This document shows, piece after piece, positions 1-8,131 of a stretch of DNA of 17,920 bases (its first letter is position 1; every line of letters starts with the position of its first letter). This stretch comes from CAVQEK01 sp964596645. Its GTDB lineage: Bacteria > Bacteroidota > Bacteroidia > Cytophagales > Cyclobacteriaceae. Made by a program: the position numbers and the translations under genes. Below the pieces are notes generated by a model that searched no databases, was not told the DNA's origin, and was given only the letters and a program-made list of their open reading frames with translations. The DNA lies in assembly GCA_964596645.1 (NCBI GenBank), contig CAZQVB010000063.1:1-17920 (forward strand), given 5' to 3'.

Positions 1-335
1 CGCACGAAATGGTCTGTGCGACACAGACCATGGAAATAAGGGTGCACGTCCGCTGTTTTGACTGGCCGGCGCGCATTGTCGGCGGTCATTGCCAATAGCC
101 GACAGATGCTGAAATAAATTCGGCATGACCCGCTGAGAAATGAATGCTGAAATCCTGAGCGATCAAATACTACGCACGCGACTGAACAGTTCAGTAACGC
201 AGTAAGAATCGTAAATGCCCCGCCTGATTTCAATCAAAGATTTTACACAAACAAGGCTGATGGATTTGGGTTATTTCTTGGATATAATTATTTCGCAAGC
301 CAAAGTTGATTTTAGGCGAATAAAAGCAGACGGGT
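1..335. other. Non-coding left edge with two hairpins
   Basis: I see no convincing gene here. There are two perfect inverted repeats. The first has 10-base arms at 9-18 (ATGGTCTGTG) and 22-31, with a 3-base loop. The second has 7-base arms TGTCGGC at 77-83 and GCCGACA at 98-104. Neither is followed by a T-tract, so I do not call them intrinsic terminators, although the first could end a gene lying left of the window. A reading frame starting near 215 overlaps the gene at 336 in another frame and has no recognisable protein character. Confidence 0.5.
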
Positions 336-533
336 ATGCATATCAACGGACTAAGGGTAGGCCAATGTTATTTCCTGAAGAATCACGGAGAAACCACAAG
401 CTTCCTGGTGTTGGAAATGGTGGACGATGATTTTAGAATAAAAGACTTGCTCAGCCTGGAGTTATACCACTTCAGCGATCTGGTGAAATACGGTAAAGGC
501 GAAGACTTCAACCTTACCGAACTGGACTGCTAG
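336..533 (+). CDS. Small conserved-looking hypothetical protein (65 aa)
   Basis: This is a 65-residue cytoplasmic-looking protein with no signal peptide or membrane segment. Its composition is protein-like: it opens MHINGLRVGQCYFLKNHGE and later has DDFRIKDLLSLE and FSDLVKYGKG. I recall similar small proteins of unknown function from Cytophagales, but this is from memory and was not searched. The ATG at 336 is chosen because the GLRVGQCYF core begins right after it. A second in-frame ATG at 366 would cut into that core. The gene converges on murF-alr with 26 bases between the stops and no obvious terminator. No function can be assigned. It could be a small RNA-binding or regulatory protein, but nothing in the sequence decides that. 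Confidence 0.7.
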   Translation: MHINGLRVGQCYFLKNHGETTSFLVLEMVDDDFRIKDLLSLELYHFSDLVKYGKGEDFNLTELDC

Positions 534-559
534 CACTTTTGCCCATCCCGGCCATTTCG

Positions 560-3016
560 TTATTCGGCAAAAAACACCCGCCGCACGCGCTCGCTCACAT
601 TGGTTAGTATTTCATACGGAATCGTGTTTATACTTTGGGCGAGCGTCTCTATGGAGGGTAGCTCGCCAAACACGATCACTTCATCGCCTTCGGCAACTTC
701 CACGCCTGTTACGTCAATCATGGTCATGTCCATACATACATTTCCCACCACCGGCGCCAGGTGCCCGTTGATGTAGACACTTGCTTTGCCATTGCCAAAG
801 GCCCTGGAAAAGCCGTCGGCATAGCCGATAGCAATGGTGGCAATGACGCTGTCGCTGGCCAGTATAGCGCGCCGGCCATAGCCCACCGAGTCACCGGCCT
901 TCAGGTGCTTCACCTGCGACACCACGGTTTTCAGGGTAGATATTGCGCGCAGTCCGTGCTGGCTGGTGCCGGAGGGCTCGTGGCCATACAGGCCAATGCC
1001 CAACCGAACCATACCGAAGTGGTACTGGGGAAATCGGAGAATACCCGCCGAGTTCAGTGCGTGAAGCATGGGTGCTATCTTGAGCTTATCACTCAGCCAG
1101 TGCGCATGTTCACTAAAATATCTGAGCTGGCGATGGGTGAAATCGTCTTGTTGCGGATCGTCAGCCGCGGCCAGGTGTGTATATATACTCGCTACTTGCA
1201 CCTCCGGAGTTTTGCGCAGCAGGCCGGCCAACGCCTCCATATGCTCCGCCTCAAAGCCAAGCCGGTGCATGCCGGTATCCAGCTTGATGTGTATTTTCAT
1301 GGTAGCCTTTCTGTCTTTCAGAAAAGCCTGTAAAGCCATGAGCTGCGACAAACTAAATATTTCGGGCTCCAGCGCATACTGCAGCAATGCAGGAAAAGTA
1401 TCGACGGAGGCGTTCATCACCATAATAGGTCGTGTGATGCCACTGTGGCGTAGCCTGATGCCTTCGTCGGGATAGGCAATGCCGAAATACTCCACCTGGT
1501 GGTATTGCAGTAGCCCGGCTACTTCATTGCTACCACTGCCATAGGCCAGCGCCTTTACCATCGCCATGGTTTTCACGCCTTTTTGCAGGTGGCGGCGATA
1601 GTAGTTGAGATTGTGCACAATGGCGTCGAGGTTGATCTCCAACACCGTGCCGTGTATTTTTTGCTCAAGGGCCCGGGTTATTTTTTCAAAGCCAAATGGC
1701 CGGGCGCCCTTTATCAGTATAGCTTCATTGCTGAAATACCGCTCCGGCTTGCTGGCCAGAAAAGCTTCTGTATTTTCAAAAAACCGACCGGGTAATCGGA
1801 AGCTATGGGCATGGCGCGTAATGGCGGCACCTATTCCTACCAGATGGTCGACATGGCGTGACCACAGCAATTCGTCGATCTTCTTGTATAATGCCGCTTC
1901 TGCAATGCCACTCTGTAAAATATCAGACAGTATAACAGCGCGCTTCTGGGCGGTAGGTTGCTGCTCCAGAAAGCCGAGCGCCACCTCCAAACCAGCCAGG
2001 TCATTGTTGTACGCATCGTTGATCAGGTAGCAGTTGTTCACGCCGTGCTTCAGCTCCAGCCGCATGGGTATTTTTCGCAGGCTCTGCAAGCGCTTTTGAA
2101 TGTCGGCCAACGGCACCTTCAGGTGCAGCATCAATACGGCACAGTGCAGTGCATTTTCGACGGAGGCTGCATCTTGAAAGGGCAGCAAAAGATCGATATG
2201 CTGATGGCCGGCCTGCAACACTACCCGACTACCCTCTCCCTGCTTTTGCACCTCCCGCAGCACCACATCCGATGCCGGATGCCTGCCCCAGCTCAGCGTG
2301 GCCCCTGTAGTGGCGGTTTTGTACTGCTCTATTTCAGCATGATCTTTACAGAAAATGACCAAATCGGCCCCATCAAACAAATGCCATTTCTCTTGTACCT
2401 TCTGCTCCCTTGAGGTAAAGCCCTCGTCGTGTGCCGAGCCTATATTGGTAAATATGCCGATGGTTGGCTTTATGATATCGTGCAGGCGCCGCATTTCGCC
2501 TGGCATAGAAATGCCCGCTTCAAAAATGGCGAGTTCGTGATTGGCCTCCAGTCGCAGCACCGACAGGGGTACGCCGAGTTGTGAATTATAACTTCTGGGG
2601 CTTTTGGTGATGCGCAAGTCCGGACTGAGCAGTTGAAAGAGCCACTCCTTTATGATCGTTTTGCCGTTGCTGCCGGTTATGCCCACCACGGGTATGTGGT
2701 ATCGCTCCCGATGGGCGGCAGCCAATTTCTGTAAAGCTTTGCCGCTGCGTGGTATGCATACCACGCTGCAGTCGGTCAGCATTTTTTTGCTCAAATTACG
2801 CTCATGCTCCACCAGAAAATGCCGGACGCCTTTACCATACAGCTCGGGAATGAACTGGTGCCCGTCGTGGTAGGAGCCTGCTATGGCTACGAACATCACA
2901 CCGGGGTGCAGTGCCAACTGCCGGCTGTCGGTGGCCACCTCCGATACCACCGCATGGTGCTGCCGGCTGAGTAGTCGCCCTTCGGTGATGTCGGCTATCT
3001 CATCTATGGTAAACAT
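560..3016 (-). CDS. murF-alr: Bifunctional UDP-MurNAc-tripeptide:D-Ala-D-Ala ligase / alanine racemase (MurF-Alr fusion)
   Basis: One 818-residue protein makes D-alanine and attaches D-Ala-D-Ala to the peptidoglycan precursor in the cytoplasm. Residues 1 to about 455 are the ATP-dependent Mur ligase: substrate-binding N-terminus (VATDSRQ near 27-33), P-loop GITGSNGKT at 112-120, and the C-terminal ligase domain with NDAYNND near 333-339. Residues from about 458 onward are a fold-type III PLP alanine racemase: VLEINLDAI at its start, PLP-binding Lys488 in MVKALAYG, catalytic-type Tyr713 in SVGYGRR, and VGNVCMDMTMID near 757-768. This fusion is common in Bacteroidota (established knowledge). 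I start at the ATG at 3016. A TTG five codons earlier lies inside the likely promoter -7 box. Both halves look intact, so both activities are expected. Confidence 0.95.
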   Translation of the reverse strand: MFTIDEIADITEGRLLSRQHHAVVSEVATDSRQLALHPGVMFVAIAGSYHDGHQFIPELYGKGVRHFLVEHERNLSKKMLTDCSVVCIPRSGKALQKLAAAHRERYHIPVVGITGSNGKTIIKEWLFQLLSPDLRITKSPRSYNSQLGVPLSVLRLEANHELAIFEAGISMPGEMRRLHDIIKPTIGIFTNIGSAHDEGFTSREQKVQEKWHLFDGADLVIFCKDHAEIEQYKTATTGATLSWGRHPASDVVLREVQKQGEGSRVVLQAGHQHIDLLLPFQDAASVENALHCAVLMLHLKVPLADIQKRLQSLRKIPMRLELKHGVNNCYLINDAYNNDLAGLEVALGFLEQQPTAQKRAVILSDILQSGIAEAALYKKIDELLWSRHVDHLVGIGAAITRHAHSFRLPGRFFENTEAFLASKPERYFSNEAILIKGARPFGFEKITRALEQKIHGTVLEINLDAIVHNLNYYRRHLQKGVKTMAMVKALAYGSGSNEVAGLLQYHQVEYFGIAYPDEGIRLRHSGITRPIMVMNASVDTFPALLQYALEPEIFSLSQLMALQAFLKDRKATMKIHIKLDTGMHRLGFEAEHMEALAGLLRKTPEVQVASIYTHLAAADDPQQDDFTHRQLRYFSEHAHWLSDKLKIAPMLHALNSAGILRFPQYHFGMVRLGIGLYGHEPSGTSQHGLRAISTLKTVVSQVKHLKAGDSVGYGRRAILASDSVIATIAIGYADGFSRAFGNGKASVYINGHLAPVVGNVCMDMTMIDVTGVEVAEGDEVIVFGELPSIETLAQSINTIPYEILTNVSERVRRVFFAE

Positions 3017-3028
3017 ATTTTTTTGGCG

Positions 3029-3057
3029 CAAAGCTAATGATAAGCAGAATATTCCAA
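3029..3057 (-). promoter_or_regulatory. Putative Bacteroidota-type promoter of murF-alr
   Basis: Reading the minus strand, TAGCTTTG occupies 3036-3029, an exact match to the Bacteroidota -7 consensus TAnnTTTG. A TTG sits at 3057-3055, 18 bases upstream, as the -33 element. The ATG of murF-alr at 3016 lies only 12 bases beyond the -7 box, so the mRNA leader would be very short. Assigned by pattern matching only. Confidence 0.55.
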
Positions 3058-3276
3058 CGGAGCATCAGTCATTCCTGACAAGGCAATTTGGATGAAGTGA
3101 TTTCGAAAGAGAAGCCCGGAATGGTCGTGCTTAATTTGATGTGGATGATCAACTGATCAACGTCAATATCGTACAATACAGTAGGTTTTGGACATTTTTT
3201 GGCGGAAATATAGCCAGGATGCCAGACCATTTTTCCATTGACCTACATTCTATTTTTCACATCAACGTACTGAGCT

Positions 3277-4104
3277 ATGAAAACGATCGTCAGCCATCAT
3301 CGACATCAAAAAGAACCCCCGGAAAGCATAACCCACAACGCCCTGCTCACCGACCGCCCTCATTATCACCATCACTTCTCTGCCAACCAGCGCCAGGTCT
3401 TACTACAAGAACTGATCACCCACAAGCGACATCAGAGCGCTACCAATCACGCCCGCCACACCATGCTCTTTGGCCTCGGACTTTGCCTCAGTTTGCTGAT
3501 GGTGATCGCCGCATTTGAGTTTCCTTTTTACGATGAATCGGCCAAAGTTGATCTTGGTGGCAATACGCAGCACTTTGAAGAAACACTTGACGTACCCCTC
3601 ACCGAACAGGTGGTGCCACCGCCACCTAAAGTACATTCACCGCAAATAGTGGAAGTATCTGATCATCAGGTAATCGAAGAAATAAAGATCAGTCTGGATA
3701 TAGAGATGACCGAGCAGACGAAGGTGGAGGAAGTGACCATTTCGAAAAACCTGGAAGAGAGTATGCCTGAGGAAGAGGCGGAGGAAATTTTTACCATTGT
3801 AGAGCAACAGCCATCGCCGGCCGGTGGCATGGCGGCCTTTTATGATTTTGTGGGTCAGCACCTGAAGTACCCGCAGCGCGCCTCGCGCATGGGTGTGGAG
3901 GGCCGGGTATTTGTGCAGTTTGTGGTTGAAAAAGATGGCAGCCTCACCGACATACAGGTGGTGAAAGGCATAGGAGGTGGCTGCGACGAGGAAGCCCTTC
4001 GTGTGCTCACCATGGCACCTGACTGGAACCCGGGTAAGCAACGCGGCCGCCCAGTGCGCGTGCGTATGGTGATGCCCATCATGTTCAAGCTGTTCGACGG
4101 GTAA
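3277..4104 (+). CDS. tonB: Energy transducer TonB
   Basis: This inner-membrane protein couples the proton-motive-force complex ExbB-ExbD to outer-membrane TonB-dependent receptors. The 275-residue product has a cytoplasmic N-terminus of about 61 residues, one membrane segment near 62-81, a periplasmic linker with PPPP near 114-117 and many Glu/Asp, and a TonB C-terminal domain at about 186-272. That domain shows FVGQHLKYP, GRVFVQFVVEKDG and a closing MVMPIMFKLF. The linker style is familiar from Bacteroidota TonB proteins. The N-terminus is longer than in many relatives and unusually histidine-rich (HYHHHF at 29-34, about a dozen His before the membrane segment). The gene diverges from murF-alr and converges on the PLP enzyme with 16 bases between stops. 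No exbB or exbD gene is in the window. Several TonB copies per genome are usual, so its receptor partner is unknown. Confidence 0.9.
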   Translation: MKTIVSHHRHQKEPPESITHNALLTDRPHYHHHFSANQRQVLLQELITHKRHQSATNHARHTMLFGLGLCLSLLMVIAAFEFPFYDESAKVDLGGNTQHFEETLDVPLTEQVVPPPPKVHSPQIVEVSDHQVIEEIKISLDIEMTEQTKVEEVTISKNLEESMPEEEAEEIFTIVEQQPSPAGGMAAFYDFVGQHLKYPQRASRMGVEGRVFVQFVVEKDGSLTDIQVVKGIGGGCDEEALRVLTMAPDWNPGKQRGRPVRVRMVMPIMFKLFDG

Positions 4105-4120
4105 AAGAACAATATGCTAA

Positions 4121-5044
4121 TTATACAATGATATGGCCATGCCGCATGTTGAAGCCGCGGATGCCTTGCAGTCCCCCGGTGTGAATGGCCAGAATGCGCG
4201 AACCTTCTGGGAAATATCCTTTTTCTATCAGGTCGAACAGGCCAAACATCATTTTGCCAGTATAGAGTGGCTCCAGCTGTATTTGGTGCTTAGCGTGGAA
4301 TTGATTGATAAAATGCACCAGGTCGTAGCTATACCGCGCAAAGCCTCCAAAGTGATAGTCTGTTACGAGCGACCAATCGGTCAATGACTGGTCGGGGTAG
4401 GCCGACAGGAAGGCGTCGATTATCTCTTTTAAATAAGCTCCGCCCTTCATGACTGTGAACCCCAGCACACGACTGCTGCCTTGCAAACCGGCCACCAAAC
4501 CAGCCAGGGTGGTGCCCGTACCGCATGCCAGGGCAATAAAGTCGTAGTCCTGCTCCACTTCAGAAAGGATGGCCGTGCAACCCTGCACGCCCAGCGCATT
4601 TGCCCCACCTTCCGGTATCACATACATGTCGCCTTCCTCTTCGCTCAGTGCGGCCACAAGTGCCGGATCGTTTTTTTGCCTGTATTGCTGCCTGCTGATG
4701 TACCGCAGTGACATTCCCCAGTCACTGGCATCCTGAAGTGTAGGGTTCAGCGGGTCAGTGGCCTCGCCGCGAATGACGCCTACAGAAGTGAGACCGTGAA
4801 GACGGGCAGCGTAGGCTGTGGCATGTATGTGATTGGAAAACGCCCCGCCAAAAGTGAGTACACCTCTGCAGCCTGTGCGCTTTGCCTCTTCGATGTTGTG
4901 CAACAGCTTGCGGTATTTATTGCCGCTGATCACCGGGTGAATCAGGTCGTCGCGCTTGATAGACAGGCTTACATTGTGCTTGCTGAGCGCAGCATCTTCA
5001 ATCGGAGTGATGGGGGTATTGAGTTGTATTGCTGAAAAAGACAT
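4121..5044 (-). CDS. PLP-dependent D-cysteine desulfhydrase / ACC deaminase family protein
   Basis: This 307-residue fold-type II PLP enzyme is predicted to be cytoplasmic. The PLP lysine is Lys43 in SGNKYRKL. The catalytic-loop motif GGAFSNHIHA at 66-75 supplies Ser70-Asn71-His72, and the glycine-rich phosphate loop ACGTGTT lies at 173-179. Family members either deaminate 1-aminocyclopropane-1-carboxylate or cleave D-cysteine to pyruvate, sulfide and ammonia. Two positions that separate these activities favour the desulfhydrase: LYTGK has Thr262 where true ACC deaminases have Glu, and IHTGG has Thr289 where they have Leu. I therefore expect D-cysteine desulfhydrase or a related activity rather than ACC deaminase. 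The substrate remains an inference. The start ATG at 5044 leaves 61 bases to the divergent pseudouridine synthase gene. Confidence 0.88.
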   Translation of the reverse strand: MSFSAIQLNTPITPIEDAALSKHNVSLSIKRDDLIHPVISGNKYRKLLHNIEEAKRTGCRGVLTFGGAFSNHIHATAYAARLHGLTSVGVIRGEATDPLNPTLQDASDWGMSLRYISRQQYRQKNDPALVAALSEEEGDMYVIPEGGANALGVQGCTAILSEVEQDYDFIALACGTGTTLAGLVAGLQGSSRVLGFTVMKGGAYLKEIIDAFLSAYPDQSLTDWSLVTDYHFGGFARYSYDLVHFINQFHAKHQIQLEPLYTGKMMFGLFDLIEKGYFPEGSRILAIHTGGLQGIRGFNMRHGHIIV

Positions 5045-5067
5045 GTGCTACGGTGACTGGGTGTGGT

Positions 5068-5075
5068 CAAAAATA
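5068..5075 (-). promoter_or_regulatory. Possible -7 box for the PLP enzyme gene
   Basis: On the minus strand this reads TATTTTTG, matching TAnnTTTG, and ends 24 bases before the start codon at 5044. I see no TTG at the expected -33 distance, so the call is weak. On the plus strand TATCTTTA at 5092-5099 is a one-mismatch box for the divergent gene at 5106. Confidence 0.3.
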
Positions 5076-5105
5076 ACGAATCAAAAACATCTATCTTTAC
5101 CGCCT

Positions 5106-6134
5106 ATGAACAACCATCAAAACACGGAAGACGAACAGGACGAGCTGTATGAGCACCATCGCATCAAGGTAGATGCGGGGCAGCAACTGCTTCGTATCGA
5201 TAAGTTTCTGACTGATCGACTGCCCAATGCCAGCCGCAGCAAAATACAGGGTGCCGTAAAAGAGGGATTTGTACGGGTAAATGGTGCTGAAATAAACCCC
5301 AACTACAGGGTGCGGCCGGGCGACGAAATACTGATCGCCCTGCCCGAGCCACCCCGCGATGGCGAAGTGGTGCCTGAAGATATACCGCTGAACATAGTGT
5401 ATGAAGACGATCACCTGCTGGTGGTGAACAAGTCCGCAGGCATGGTGGTGCACCCGGCGTATCAGAACTGGAGCGGCACTCTTGTGAATGCATTGACCCA
5501 CCACTTCAAGCAGTTGCCCACCATGCCCAACAACGACGGCCGGCCGGGGCTTGTGCATCGCATTGATAAAGATACCTCAGGCCTGCTGGTGATTGCCAAA
5601 ACGGAAAAAGCTATGACGGGCCTGGCCAGGCAATTTTTCGACCACAGCATAGAGCGCACATATTGGGCATTGCTATGGGGCGAACCTGATCCTGCCTCGG
5701 GCACCATCGATGTGCACGTAGGCCGCAGCCTCAAAGATCGCCGCGTTACGGTGGCTTTTCCTGAGGCAGACTACGGCCGGAATGCCATCACGCACTACCG
5801 CACCCTACAGCCACTCCGGTATGTATCGCTGGTACAATGCAATCTGGAGACAGGCCGCACACATCAGATACGCGCCCACATGAAGCATCTTGGGCATCCT
5901 CTCTTCAACGATGCCACCTACGGCGGCGACCAGATACTGAAAGGTACGCCCTTCAGCAAATACCGAACTTTCGTACAAAACTGTTTTAAGCTTATGCCCA
6001 GGCAGGCGCTGCATGCCAAAACCCTGGGCTTTACACACCCCGCTACCGGCGAGGCTATGCGCTTCGACAGCGAACTGCCCGAAGATTTTCAGCAGGTACT
6101 GGACAAATGGAATCACTACGTGCAGTTTAACTAA
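5106..6134 (+). CDS. RluA-family 23S rRNA/tRNA pseudouridine synthase
   Basis: This 342-residue enzyme isomerises uridine to pseudouridine in structured RNA, probably 23S rRNA as in RluD/RluC-type proteins. The exact target site cannot be read from sequence. An S4 RNA-binding domain spans about 27-75 (LLRIDKFLTDRL, GFVRVNG). The catalytic domain runs from about 95 to 325: YEDDHLLVVNKSAGMVVHP; HRIDKDTSGLLV with catalytic Asp154; and GRTHQIRAHMKHLGHP at 250-265. The reading frame is open back to 4956, overlapping the divergent PLP gene. I choose the ATG at 5106 because homologous-looking sequence begins shortly after it and the overlapping extension has no domain character. The coding sequence is intact and of typical family length. 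Confidence 0.93.
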   Translation: MNNHQNTEDEQDELYEHHRIKVDAGQQLLRIDKFLTDRLPNASRSKIQGAVKEGFVRVNGAEINPNYRVRPGDEILIALPEPPRDGEVVPEDIPLNIVYEDDHLLVVNKSAGMVVHPAYQNWSGTLVNALTHHFKQLPTMPNNDGRPGLVHRIDKDTSGLLVIAKTEKAMTGLARQFFDHSIERTYWALLWGEPDPASGTIDVHVGRSLKDRRVTVAFPEADYGRNAITHYRTLQPLRYVSLVQCNLETGRTHQIRAHMKHLGHPLFNDATYGGDQILKGTPFSKYRTFVQNCFKLMPRQALHAKTLGFTHPATGEAMRFDSELPEDFQQVLDKWNHYVQFN

Positions 6135-6433
6135 AGCGAGCATGAATGATAAAATCAGGAGCAAATAGAAAAAGAACGGCAACACAGCCTGGCAGCACGC
6201 CAACTCATCCAGCAGTCGATTGATAAAAACGGCATTTCCTGGGATTACTTACCTGGTCGATAATCACCACACATCCATGTCTGAAAACAGCGCGTAAGTC
6301 TACGGCCCCGAGATCCGCATCTTTTATTAACACCAGGAGTGGTGAAAACAGAGTACTTACTTAAATTGAACTTTTAGCGCTATTGACATACAGCCACCAT
6401 ACCGAGCACTTACCTGACATAAACCCAAACACA
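6135..6433. other. Intergenic region, no gene seen
   Basis: About 300 bases separate the pseudouridine synthase from the beta-helix gene. Stops are frequent on both strands. There is a small imperfect hairpin around CACCAGGAGTGGTG near 6330. I found no TAnnTTTG box and no convincing terminator. Confidence 0.4.
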
Positions 6434-8031
6434 ATGATTGCTACAGCGACTGCAAAACGACCCATCATCCTTTTATTTTTTCTGCTATACTCAGCCTGCA
6501 CTCTATTTGCTCAATCGGCACAATTACTCGGCACAGGCCTGCTGCCTGGCGCCAAGGTGTACGACGTCACAAAGCCGGAGCTGTGGGGCGGCGATCCGGC
6601 CCTGGCCGCTACGCCAGACAACCCGGCCGACGATGACGCCCTCGGCATACATACCGCCATGCAGGCAGCTGTCGATTTTTTGCAGGAAAAATCAGAAAGA
6701 AAGGAGCCGCACACCTATCAGCAAATTATAGCGCTGCCAGCGGGTACTTACCATGTGGAAACCAGCATTGTAGTGCCAAAAAACGAGGTGATAGAACGGT
6801 TTATATGGCTATATGGCGAAGGGCAACAGCGCAGCATACTGCGCCTGAAACCGGCCGCAGAAATCGGCTTGTTTGGCGAGAAGGACGCCCCAAAACCGGT
6901 ACTGCAGTTTGCACAATACACCCTCAGCGAGGAGGGCAGAGGCAATTCAAACTTCCAGCTTTTTGCTACCGACCTGGCCATAGAGGTGCCGGCAGACCAG
7001 CCGCATGCGGTGGGCCTCTCGTACGGCTCGGCCAACATGGGCGGCGTGCGGCGTGTGCACATCAAAGCAGAGGGCGCCGGTGGGCATACCGGCCTTGCAC
7101 TGGTGCAATACAACAATGGCCCGGGCTGGGTAGAGCATGTGAGCATAGAAGGGTTTGGCACCGGGCTGCAAGTGGCCGACGGCTGGGGCGAGGGCTTTGC
7201 GCTGAGCGACATCACCGTGCGCAATCAAAAGGCCAATGGTGTGGCCGTATCTATAGCCGACAAGCAACTGGCCATTGAGGACCTCCACATAGAGCAGCGC
7301 GAGCCGGACGTAAGGCCCATTGTACTGCTGGACGACCCCGGTTACAATTCCGAACACGGCGGAGCGCCACACCTGACTTGCCTGCGGGCCAGCATTCGGT
7401 GCAGCGTACCAGCTTCTGTACCCGCCATAGAAATACACAAAGGGCACAGCTACCTGCGCCACATACGGACGGACGGCTATGGCCAAAATGTATTGATCGA
7501 CCATGGCAAAAGCCGGTCTTTCGACAAAGGAATGATCACTGAATACATAAGCGTACACGGCAAAACGCCAGAGGAAAAAAGCAATGTAGCTGTCACCATC
7601 AATGCCCCGGCAGCCTCACTGCAGCTGCCCGCACCGGCCACTCCTGAAGTCTCTGACCGGGCTTTCAATGCATTGGCACAAGGCAACTACACCCTGATCA
7701 GCCATGACCTGCTGGCCAATAATGAACGAATCGACGTTAACACGGACTGGGCTGTGGTAGATCCGGCCGGAGCAAACGACGATACCCGGCTGCTGCAGGC
7801 TGCGCTCAATAGTGGCGCCCGCTACATTGGCCTGCTCAACATGGAGCCTTTTCAGGTGTCGGAAACAATTGACATAAATGCCGGCGACAACAAACGGGTG
7901 GAGCTGATCTACGGCCTGATGTCGGAAATAAATGCCAGTGAAGCCATCAGCCAGCGATCATCGGTCGACAAACCGGGTACCGGAGTCTTTTTCCGTATAG
8001 CCGCCGGCACCGCCGATACGCTTATCATCAA
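6434..8031 (+). CDS. Secreted pectate-lyase/GH55-like beta-helix protein, N-terminal part (interrupted)
   Basis: This is the first part of an exported right-handed beta-helix protein. The start ATG at 6434 gives a signal peptide (about 1-25: a Lys/Arg charge, then hydrophobic IILLFFLLYSA and a cut near LFAQS). Residues 35-120 resemble the opening of a pectate-lyase-superfamily helix: VYDVTKPELWGG, a PADDDALGIHTAMQAAVDFL segment and ALPAGTYHVETSIVVP. A second such opening starts near residue 435 (DWAVVDPAGANDDTRLLQAALNSG), so there are two helix domains, as in GH55 exo-beta-1,3-glucanases. The substrate is not known and no catalytic residue can be assigned with confidence. The authentic sequence appears to end at about 8031, where foreign sequence and an N gap begin. 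It continues at 8132. Removing 8027-8132 joins the two parts in frame. A TTG at 6383 is an unlikely alternative start. Confidence 0.8.
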
Positions 8032-8121
8032 TAAAGGTTTGTGGTGTTGTTTTTACATCATGCTTTTCTTTGAACGCATCCGTTTCTTCACGGGTTTTGA
8101 GGTGGTGATCCTCTATTTTGT
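8032..8121 (-). other. Glutaredoxin-like gene fragment, probable assembly chimera
   Basis: The minus strand from 8119 down to about 8009 encodes 37 residues that look like the C-terminal half of a bacterial glutaredoxin: EDHHLKTREETDAF, then KTTPQTFIDDKRIGG, with the cis-proline TTPQ motif of the thioredoxin fold. It is cut off on one side by the N gap and on the other runs into the beta-helix gene without a start or the redox CxxC half. The bases 8009-8031 read sensibly both as glutaredoxin (minus) and as beta-helix protein (plus), as expected if an assembler joined two genomes through a shared short k-mer. I treat it as foreign sequence, not a gene of this organism. Confidence 0.7.
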
Positions 8122-8131
8122 NNNNNNNNNN
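8122..8131. other. Assembly gap of 10 N
   Basis: Ten ambiguous bases interrupt the beta-helix gene. A run of exactly ten looks like a scaffolding placeholder rather than a measured length, so coordinates downstream may be offset from the true genome. Confidence 0.97.

Noticed and set aside
215..430. A 71-codon frame overlapping the small gene at 336
   Set aside because: It is in another frame, has no protein-like pattern, and overlaps a frame with a much better one.
761..2413. Several plus-strand frames of 135-190 codons
   Set aside because: All are antisense shadows of murF-alr, which is complete and carries both active sites.
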